From NCBI RefSeq assembly GCF_037893015.1, contig NC_133660.1, positions 283,829,534-283,893,533 of the forward strand: a stretch of 64,000 bases of DNA, in the 5' to 3' direction. The DNA is from Macrotis lagotis. Taxonomy: Eukaryota > Chordata > Mammalia > Peramelemorphia > Peramelidae. This document shows, one piece after another, positions 56,641-64,000 of the stretch; within the stretch, counting starts at the first letter, position 1, and each line of letters opens with the position of its first letter. The position numbers and the translations under genes are program-made. Under the pieces are notes generated by a model that did not search any database, was not told the DNA's origin, and saw nothing but the letters and a program-made list of their open reading frames with translations.

Positions 56641-57069
56641 AAAAAAGTAATGGACATTTTAGTCATTTACTCCCATAATTCTAAACTGTATTTTAGAATG
56701 AGTACATCCTGGTTTTTCTCCTACTTTTCTGACTATTCCTGTCCTCTCTCCTTCAGTGTTTGTTCTTTGCAACTCTGGAAGTTGGGCAAGTTTCCCGAGC
56801 TCTGTTTCTGACTCTGTCCATTTTTTCTTTTGGAAGTCTCTCACTCCCACAATTTCCCCTCAGATAGTTCCCAAGCTATCCCTCTCTCCTGATCTCTAAA
56901 CCTGAGTATCTAAAATTCCATTATTCCAGAAATGAGGGGTTGCAAAAGCTCCGTGACTGATTGGTTTAGGGGAAGAGATGAAGGATGATTGCAAAGTTTC
57001 AAGCCTGGGTGATAAAGAGCCTCAAGGTTCCATTTCTAGAAATTGGAAGAGAGTGAAAATGATACGCTT

Positions 57070-57475
57070 AAGGTTTTAAAAAAGTTTTTTTGATTACATG
57101 TAGAGATAGCTTTCAACAGTCACTTTGTAAAATGTTCTCCCTCCCTCCCTCCCTCCTTTCTCTACCCCCTCCCTCCCTAAGACAGCAATCTGATATGGTT
57201 TGTCCATACGGAATCATGTTAAACGTATTTCCATATTAGTCATGCTGTGAAAGAAAAATCAGAACAAAAAGTAAAACCACAAGAAAGAAAAAAACAAAAA
57301 AACAGATTAAAAATATAGTCTGCTGTGATCTGCATTCAGACACCATAGTTCTTTGTCTGAATGAGGATGACATTTTCCATCATGAGTCTTTTGGATTTGT
57401 CTTGGATCACTATACTGCTGAGAAGAGCTAAGTCCATCAGTCGATCATCACAACATTGCTGTTAATGGGTACCGC
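57070..57475 (-). repeat. L1 3' end
   Basis: Antisense L1 3' UTR: 'cagcaatctgatatggtttg', 'catattagtcatgctgtgaa', 'actgctgagaagagctaagt', 'acaacattgctgttaatggg'. Confidence 0.85.
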
Positions 57476-58579
57476 GTTCTGCTTGATGTTTTACGTTTTA
57501 ACACTGTTGTTCGGCAACATGGGACTGAAGGACTGGAATGATCTAGCATGGGGAGTCACCCATGGGGAAGCAATAGCTGGATCTTCAGGAATGGGAAATT
57601 GCTGTAGGAAAAAGATGAATGGAGAGAAGAAAATACAAGAGGGAAAGAGACTGAGGAATGCCAGGTTTTATGAATGGGCAGATGGATGGCATGACTTTAA
57701 ACAAAGGAGAGATGCTGGTGAATCATAATCTAGACTTACACCTCCCTTTTCTTCTCCCTGGGGGCAGGGGAGTGCAGTGAGTCCTACCCTGAGAGTATTG
57801 GTGAATAACCCCATCTGGAAGGAGCCAGCATTCCACTGGGATGAGAAGAGAGAAGAAAGAAGGGAAGGGAAGATTGAAGATAAGGAGGAATTAGTCCAAG
57901 AATTTCTTAGAGGTCATTGAATAGAGTTAAGAGAAGGGAGGATGGAAGGGCGATGGAGAGCTGGGACTGCCCTCAGTTGGGTTGGAATGAAAGCAAGGTG
58001 TTCATGGAGGAGCTTGGCTCTTGGCCATTCTTCAGACTTTGACCTCTGTCTATTGTCTTCTCCACCTGGATCCTCTGTGTTCTTTAGGTCCTTTTCACAT
58101 TCTTCTCTCCTAGTTCTCCTTTTCAGTCCCATTGACTAATTATTTCCTAACCATGGGGATCCCCCAGTGCTGTGGCCTGGGCCCCTTTTCCTCATTGTCA
58201 TCAACTCCCATGGGTTCAACAATCATTTCTATGAAGATGACCCTCAGATTTCTATATCTAGTCCTAACCTCTCTATTGGATCATGTGCCTCCTTTGCATT
58301 CTAGATATCTCAAATTCCTGTTCAAATTAAAATATTAACTTCCCCTTGCACCCTCCCAACCCTTCTCCATTCTGAACTTCCTTATTTCAGCGGTACTGCC
58401 ATCCTTCTCACTCCCTGGGCTTGTCATCTCAATGTCTTCAGCTTCTTGCACCCCCTTGGCTCACACATCCTCTCTCTTGACAAATTCTGTTTTTTTCTGT
58501 ACTCACAACACCTCCTTCCCTCCACTCATACAGCCACCACAGGCCCTGATCACCCCTCACCCAGATGACAGCAGTCTTT

Positions 58580-58715
58580 TCTTTTGAATGCTATTTTATT
58601 TTTTCAATGACAGTCAGAGCTAGTTTTCAACATTCATTTTTTTTGTAAGATTTTGAGTTCCACATTTTTCTACCTCCCCATAACAGCAAGTATTCTGATA
58701 TAATCTTTACAATGT
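58580..58715 (-). repeat. L1 3' terminal fragment
   Basis: Antisense of the last about 130 bases of the same L1 type: 'gctagttttcaacattcatt', 'ccataacagcaagtattctg'. Confidence 0.75.
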
Positions 58716-59083
58716 TCGCTCTGCCCCCATCTCTCATGCATCTGAGCTTAGCTGATGAGATGATTTTTGAACTATGTAGGCCTGAATACATCACCCCAGG
58801 CCCAACTTGATCCAGTGACCCCAGAGGGGAAATGGGGTCCTATGAGGAAGGGGGGAGGCTAGAGAGAAAAGTGGAACTGCAGGGAGAGAAAGAGAAGCCT
58901 AAATCATCTCCAGGATCAATACCAGCTCCTCTGATTGTGGTTCCAAGTCCATTCCTTTCTTCTTATTCTTTCTCTCCTCTCCTCACTCCATTGTCCAGCT
59001 ACATCAGCCTTCTTGCTCTTCTCCCTCATAACCCTCCATGACCCATAACCTTACTTTAAAAATTTTTTTAAATATATTTAAGG

Positions 59084-59182
59084 TGGGGCAGCTAGGTGGC
59101 GCAGTGGATAGAGCACTGGTCCTGGAGTCAGGAGGGCCTGGGTTCAATGCGGCCTCAGGCGCTTAATTTGCCTTGCAAAAAC

Positions 59183-59184
<2 letters not shown>
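59084..59184 (+). repeat. tRNA-derived marsupial SINE with an internal deletion
   Basis: From 'ggggcagctaggtggcgcag' to 'cttgcaaaaacctaa'. The stretch between 'gcgcttaat' and 'ttgccttgc' lacks the B-side loop. It is the left arm of an inverted pair. Confidence 0.9.

Positions 59185-59213
<29 letters not shown>
59185..59213. repeat. TA microsatellite between two SINE tails
   Basis: About 13 TA units exactly where the A-tail of the left SINE and the T-run of the right SINE meet. Confidence 0.9.
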
Positions 59214-59225
<12 letters not shown>

Positions 59226-59356
59226 GGCAATGAGGTTAAGTGACCTGCCCAAGGTCACAGCTAGATAATTATTAAGCACCTGAGGCCAGATTTGAACCCA
59301 GGTCCTCCTGACTCCAGGGCCGCTGTTCTATCCACTGTGCCACCTAGCTGCCCCCA
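59214..59356 (-). repeat. tRNA-derived marsupial SINE, full length
   Basis: From a T-run and 'aaggcaatgaggttaagtga' to 'ctgtgccacctagctgcccc'. It is the right arm of the inverted pair. Confidence 0.95.
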
Positions 59357-60225
59357 TCGCCTCACTTTTGCACAGGCTGAACCCCATGCCTGGAATGCCT
59401 TCCTCTCATCTTAGCCTTGGCTTTCTCCCAGACTCAGCTCAAAGCTCACCTTCTGCAGAGGACTCCATCTGATCCTCTCAGCTGCTAATAACATCTCCTT
59501 TCAGATGACCTTTCATTAATTATTCCTATCCCTTGCATATACCTGGTTATTGACCTGTTGGCTCTGCCACTGCTTGAGGGCACAGGCTGCTTTTGGCCTT
59601 TCATCCTCTGCTCACCCTGAACAGGATGCCAGTCAGGCACATTCAATAGTGGTTGCTGACTGACTGCCCAGAGGGTGAGAACATGTGATCCTCCATGCTG
59701 AGCAGTGATGACTGGGCCTGTTGGACCAGTTGCCATTGTCATCTCCCCAAGTGATGGTGCTGGGACTTGGGAGCTTCAGAGATACCAGGCTGAGATGTGC
59801 CAGTGTTCTCACCCGGGGCTGCTGAGCTCCATCCTTGCCCTGCCCGGCTCTGTAAACCTGTTCTCCCTTATCTACTTCTTACCCACTATTAAGGGAGTGT
59901 GAGAAACAGCCGGAGAATGTATGACCCAAATTCTCTGGAAGATTGGGAGGCTATAATTTGAGAATGGGTGGCAAAAATCTTTGTTACTTGATTCTTATCT
60001 ATTGTTTTATTGCTTGTATTCCCTTATGCATTGCTATTAGCGTAGGTATGCTCCGATCCCAACCCCCCAGAATCTGGTCTACTAGAAAATTCTTACAGCA
60101 TTCTTGGGTACTCTGGTGGGGTGTCTTCTTTCCTGCCACCAGATCGAACTCTTGAAAGTTATCTACTTCCATTTGTTAGGGGTCAGTGACTGAGCATCCC
60201 AATTCATTTTAGCCACTTACACTGG

Positions 60226-60461
60226 ATGGCTTTCATTGCAGTGGATAGGGCACCAGGCCTGGAGTCAGGAACATGTTTTCAAATCTGGTCTCTGGCACTT
60301 ATTAGTTGTGTGACCCTGGGCAAGTCACTTAACACTGATTACCTCAGTTTCCTTATCTATAAAAATGAACTGGAGAAGGAAATGACAAACCACTCCAGTA
60401 TCTTTGCCAAGAAAACCCCCAAAAGGAGTCTTAAAGAATTGTACCCAACTGAATAACATCA
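60226..60461 (+). repeat. Mar1-like SINE
   Basis: The tRNA-like head ('gcagtggatagggcaccagg') is followed by a core and a distinct tail, 'gagaaggaaatgacaaacca' and 'ctttgccaagaaaaccccca'. This tail differs from the main SINE family here and fits the Mar1 type. Confidence 0.75.
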
Positions 60462-60635
60462 GGGGTGGCTAGGTGGCGTAGTGGATAAAGCACCAGCCTT
60501 GGAGTCAGGAGTACCTGGTTTCAAATCTGGTCTCAGACACTTAATAATGACCTAGCTGTGTGGCCTTGGGCAAGCCACTTAACCCCATTTGCCTTGCAAA
60601 AACCTTAAGGAAAAAAGACCAACTGAATAACATCA
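60445..60635 (+). repeat. SINE with a perfect 17-base target-site duplication
   Basis: The body at 60462-60618 is flanked by identical copies of CCAACTGAATAACATCA at 60445-60461 and 60619-60635. It landed in the 3' end of the Mar1-like element. Confidence 0.93.
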
Positions 60636-61084
60636 AATTTATTTCAAAGATATTATAAGAACAAATGTCCAGACATTTCCCTCCCAGGTCCTTGACATGT
60701 CCTACAGCACATTGGTCTCTGTTCCTCTATAGTCTTGGTTTCATCGAGTTCATGTCCATATGTGGCAGTCATGCCAGGCAAACCCTTACTGTGCTGGAGT
60801 CCCCAAGGATACTTTTTTGGGTGTTGATCCCCAGATCCCTGGGGGGGGGGGTCTGAAAGTCCATTTTTGGCCTAACACTTAGACCAGAGTTTGAAACAAA
60901 GTATTTCCTGAATGTCTTACTTCATCAGCTTGATGTAGGTTCCTCATTTCCTCAAATATTTAATAAATGTTTATTGATTAACTGATTTTAAATGCCAGAC
61001 AGCTTGTATACTAACATAGAGACCAAAGAGAGTCACTGAAGTTTTCTGAGAGGAGTAGTAATCTGGTCAATTTCGGGGGGGGGC

Positions 61085-61823
61085 ACTAGGAAGACCATTT
61101 TGGGTGGTGGACATAAGAAAGACTATTTTGGATGGTGGGCAGTAGACCATTTTGGGTAGTGGGCAGTAGAAGAACATTTTGTGTGGTGGGCAATAGGATG
61201 ACCATTTTGGGTGGTGGGCAATAGGATGACCATTTTGGGTGGTGGACATAAGAAAGACTATTTTGGATGGTGGGCAGTAGACCATTTTGGGTGGTGGGCA
61301 ATAGGATGACCATTTTGGGTGGTGGGAATCATGAAGACCATTTTGAGTGGTGGACAAGGGGAAGATCATTTTGGGTGGTGACCACTGGAAAAAACCATTT
61401 TGGGTGGTGGGCATTATGAAGATGTTTTGGGTGGTAGACATTAAAAAGACCATTTTGGGTGATGGGTAATAGGAAGACTATTTTTTTTTTCTTTTTTTTT
61501 TCCTTTTTTAGGTTTTTTTTTGCAAGGCAATGGGGTTAAGTGGCTTGCCCAAAGCCAAAGAAGACCATTTTGGGTGGTGGGCATTAGAAACACCATTTTG
61601 GGTGGTGGGCATTATGAAGATGTTTTGGGTGCTAGACATTAGAAATACTATTTTGGGTGGTAGGCAATAGGAAGACCATTTTGGGTGGTGGACAAGTGGA
61701 AGACTATTTTGGTTTTTCTTTTTTTTCCCTTTTAGGTTTTTTTGCAAGGCAATGGGGTTAAGTGGCTTGCCCAAGGCCAAGGAAGACCATTTTGGGTGGT
61801 GGGTGTTTGGAAGATTATTTTGT
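61085..61823 (+). repeat. Composite minisatellite with embedded SINE fragments
   Basis: Some 22-25 units of about 25-31 bases with the core GACCATTTTGGGTGGTGGGC are arranged head to tail. Two antisense SINE 3' fragments, at about 61483-61558 and 61713-61786, interrupt it at equivalent places. The repeat-only translations on the minus strand are open over 128 codons but have a purely repetitive composition (QNGLLP, HHPKWSS). Confidence 0.93.
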
Positions 61824-63111
61824 GATTATCTCAGTCATGAAGGAGCAAGCCCAAACACTTGGCCTCGAGTTTCTCCTAATTCAATCATCACATTCCCTTG
61901 GAATGTTTTTTCTCTGACCCAATTCCACCCCCCCATTGGGATATTCCTTCCAGTTCTCTTTTTTCCCAAAATCCTTCTCTCTTCCTTAAACTAGGAATTC
62001 TTCTTGTCCCTACTCCCACCACAGGGGCAAGAAATAGTATTGGGGGGACTTGCTGCTGTGCCGCTCTGGGCCATCTTCCCTTCCTTCTGTTTGCCCAGAG
62101 GAAGCCATTGCCTAGCATCCCCTCTGTTGACCTAACAATGCCTGTTCCTAGGGCTCTGACATCATACCTTCTACCTGGGCCCCAACCCATCTCACTGCCC
62201 ACCCCAGGGGCAGCTGATGCGGGGTTATGCAATTCTGGGGATGGTGGTGGGACCATCAGAACAATGGAAGAACCAGGAACCGGTAAGGGACCCCTATGTT
62301 GGAGAGTCAATGGAGGGCCTGAGTGGGGGTGGGCAGAAAGCAGAAGTGGTCTCCATTTCCTCGACCTTTCGGATAGCCTGTGAAATTTGATTATTTCCCC
62401 AGACCTCTTCTCCTTCCACCCCACACTAAGGAAGGGAATTTCCAAACCTAGTTCCTCAAAACTCAGCAGGCTCCTTTCCCAAGCAGGCCCATTCTTCATT
62501 CATTCATTCATTCAACAATTATTAAGCACCCCCTGCCTGTTGAATCATTTCAGTCTGTGATTCTCTGGCCCCTCTGGTTTCATTGCTATCCCCCCACCCA
62601 CACCCCAGGCCCCAGACCTGGAGAGCTCAAAACTCCCGTCCCCACCTAGCTCAGCTTTCTCTGCTTTCCCCCAGTTGAACTCCACACACATTAAGCGCCT
62701 GCTGTACACCTCTCCCTTGAACCCCTGGCTTGAGCTCCCCATCCCCATCCCCTTTCTGGTTCTTTCTCATCCACCCCACTGTCTTCCCTTCTCTCTGGGG
62801 GCCAGGAGAGGACCTGGTAAAGGTGGGGGGGAGGCCCAGAGGCTCAAATGGAGGGAGGCCAGAGGGCCCTGGGCATCTTGGGTACTTTTGCCATGGGGCA
62901 TTTGGAGCTTTCAGGGGATGCAGAGCGGGCCAGGAGCCTGGGGGGGCTGGAGGCCTGTGGGGGTGCCCGCTGCGGGCAGCTCCTGGGCCGCTCACCAGGA
63001 CCCTGGCTGGTGGGGGCCTGATGGTCCCTGCCCCCTTCTTGTTGGACTGAGGCTCATCCATTTGGTCGGTGGGGGGGATGAGGAAGGGGCCTCTGGGCCA
63101 CCCTGGCGCCT

Positions 63112-63178
63112 TCTCCTGGAGCCAGGAGGACGGGGTTCGAATCCAGCCTCAGGCATTTGCTAGTTGTGTGACCTGGGG
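63112..63178 (+). repeat. MIR/SINE relic at the edge of the EHD1 CpG island
   Basis: 'ggagccaggaggacggggtt' then 'cgaatccagcctcaggca' and 'gctagttgtgtgacctgggg', in sense. Confidence 0.7.
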
Positions 63179-63615
63179 CGCGCCTCCCACGGGCGTCTCC
63201 GGGGGGCTCGGCCCACATCTGGAGCCCCGGTGGCCGCTCCGCCCCCCGCCCCGGGCGGAGAAGTGGGGCGCGGGGGGGCCCTCGGCCCGGCCCTCTCCCC
63301 TCGTGGGGGGGCGGGGGGGATGGGCCGGGCTCCCCTCCCCCTCTCCCGCAGACTCCCTGGACTTGGGGCCGACCGAGGCACGTGACTCCCGCGGGGGGGG
63401 TGGGCCGGGGGAGGTGGGCGGGGCCGAGAGGGGGAGGGCTCGACAGGCCCCGCCCCCGGCCGCGCTCCGGCCCGGGGGCTGTTCCCTCTTCTGCGCACGC
63501 GCGCCCGCCAACTCCCCTCCCATCCCCCTCTGCACCGAAAGGAAGAGGCCGTGGGGGTGGGCGAGGCCCTGGGCGCCGCGGCCTCGGCGGCCTCCGCGGT
63601 GCCGGCCGGGGGAGA

Positions 63616-63629
63616 CGGCGTCGCGAGAC
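63616..63629. promoter_or_regulatory. TCGCGAGA-type promoter element of EHD1
   Basis: CGGCGTCGCGAGAC is identical to the ATG2A promoter element at 15589-15602. It is followed 10 bases later by CCAATGGGAG. Confidence 0.55.
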
Positions 63630-63722
63630 TTGGCGCGGGCCAATGGGAGGCGGGGGAGGACGTGGCGCCGCGGCTCCCGGGGCACGCGGGCCGCTCGGCT
63701 CCGCCCCCCGCTCGGGGCCGCC

Positions 63723-63728
63723 TATAAA
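63723..63728 (+). promoter_or_regulatory. TATA box of EHD1
   Basis: TATAAA in the context 'gccgcctataaaggcggc', 211 bases before the start codon and 79 bases after the CCAAT box. A start near 63750-63755 would give a leader of about 185 bases if no intron intervenes. Confidence 0.7.
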
Positions 63729-63783
63729 GGCGGCGGCGGCGCGGCCGCGCTCTCATTCGGCGGCAGGGGCGGGGCGGGCCGGG

Positions 63784-63804
63784 CGTGCGTGCGTGCGTGC
63801 GTGC
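63784..63804 (+). repeat. GCGT tetranucleotide run in the EHD1 leader
   Basis: Five CGTG/GCGT units just downstream of the likely start site. Confidence 0.85.
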
Positions 63805-63938
63805 CGGGAGCGGGAGTGCGGGCGCGCGAGGGCGCCTGCGCGCAGCCGAGGGGGCGCGGGAGGGCCGGGCCGGGGCCGCCGCGCCGCCGCCTCACGAGGC
63901 CGCTTCCCCGCGCAGCGGCGGCCGCCGGCCTCGTCACC

Positions 63939-64000
63939 ATGTTCAGCTGGGTGAACAAGGACGCGCGGCGCAAGAAGGAGCCCGAGCTGTTCCAGACGGT
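63939..64000 (+). CDS. EHD1: EH-domain ATPase EHD1, first codons only
   Basis: EHD1 is a dynamin-like ATPase that tubulates and severs membranes of the endocytic recycling compartment. Only 62 bases are in the window. They encode MFSWVNKDARRKKEPELFQT and the start of Val, identical to the human N-terminus as I recall it except Asn for Ser at residue 6. The start context is gtcaccATGt. The dynamin-type G domain and the C-terminal EH domain lie beyond the window. The lysine/arginine-rich start and upstream CpG island confirm a gene start. Paralogs EHD2-4 have different N-termini, so the assignment is firm. Confidence 0.96.
   Translation, partial: MFSWVNKDARRKKEPELFQT

Larger units (their letters stand above)
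44318..63100. other. Gene-poor, repeat-rich stretch between mir-192 and the EHD1 promoter
   Basis: I see no exon of a known protein here on either strand. Identified pieces are listed separately (SINEs, L1, CR1-like and other LINE ends, microsatellites, minisatellites). Considerable unique-looking sequence remains, for example 45300-47200, 47700-50400 and 51000-52500. It could include host-transcript exons of the miRNAs or enhancers, but nothing in the sequence singles them out. Confidence 0.6.
63170..64000. promoter_or_regulatory. CpG island and promoter of EHD1
   Basis: CpG-dense DNA up to the window end. In order it holds GCACGTGAC (63378), GC boxes, CGGCGTCGCGAGAC (63616), CCAAT in GGGCCAATGGGAG (63640), TATAAA (63723) and a GCGT run (63784). 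This gives a TATA-plus-CpG-island promoter with a likely start site near 63750. Confidence 0.85.

Noticed and set aside
61067-61453. Open frame of 128 codons with repeated QNGLLP and HHPKWSS motifs
   Set aside because: It is the translation of a minisatellite whose units keep frame for a while; no start context, no unique sequence.
1-64000. CRISPR array, operon, phage or other prokaryotic system
   Set aside because: Split genes, SINEs, L1s and CpG islands show mammalian nuclear DNA. The direct repeats seen are minisatellites without unique equal-length spacers.
1-64000. tRNA genes within the many tRNA-like SINE heads
   Set aside because: The heads keep only a degraded A/B-box pattern and do not form a cloverleaf with a complete acceptor stem.

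Overview
The window is therian nuclear DNA, most likely from a marsupial. Coding genes are split into many short exons with GT/AG borders. The interspersed repeats are dominated by a tRNA-derived SINE with the sense pattern 'gctaggtggc...agtggatagagcac...gccttgcaaaaacc', by CORE/MIR relics, and by L1, CR1/L3-like and Mar1-like pieces typical of marsupials. A dasyurid or other marsupial is my guess; the species cannot be fixed from the sequence. Gene content matches the block around PPP2R5B, ATG2A and EHD1 on human 11q13.1.

Layout. (1) 1675-5808, minus strand: eleven coding exons of PPP2R5B (PP2A regulatory subunit B56-beta); the C-terminal exons lie beyond base 1. (2) 5150-7100: CpG island and promoter area of PPP2R5B, with GC boxes and ZNF143/SBS-type motifs. 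(3) 7634-13681, plus strand: a complete nine-coding-exon SLC22 organic-anion-transporter-like gene with a poly(A) signal at 14667. (4) 15000-16550: CpG island of ATG2A. (5) 15781-38072, plus strand: the whole of ATG2A, 41 coding exons and 1,946 codons, with a poly(A) signal at 38510. (6) 38530-63170: about 25 kb with no protein gene that I can support. It holds the conserved miR-194 and miR-192 hairpins at 44037 and 44237, in the same order and orientation relative to ATG2A and EHD1 as in human, and a near-perfect HNF1 site at 41972 just upstream of a possible first exon of the primary transcript. The rest is SINEs, LINE pieces and tandem arrays, including a composite minisatellite at 61085-61823. 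(7) 63170-64000: CpG island and TATA-bearing promoter of EHD1; its coding sequence starts at 63939 and runs off the window.

Functionally, ATG2A (lipid transfer to growing autophagosomes) and EHD1 (endocytic membrane recycling) are membrane-traffic genes, PPP2R5B targets the PP2A phosphatase, and miR-192/194 are epithelial miRNAs known to be driven by HNF1A. These are neighbours in a conserved block, not an operon.

The most notable points are the intact SLC22 gene lying between PPP2R5B and ATG2A, which are close head-to-head neighbours in human; loss in that transporter of the arginine usual in OATs; near-identical promoter motifs in ATG2A and EHD1; a higher-order minisatellite that has co-amplified a SINE fragment; and an inverted pair of L1 3' ends inside ATG2A.
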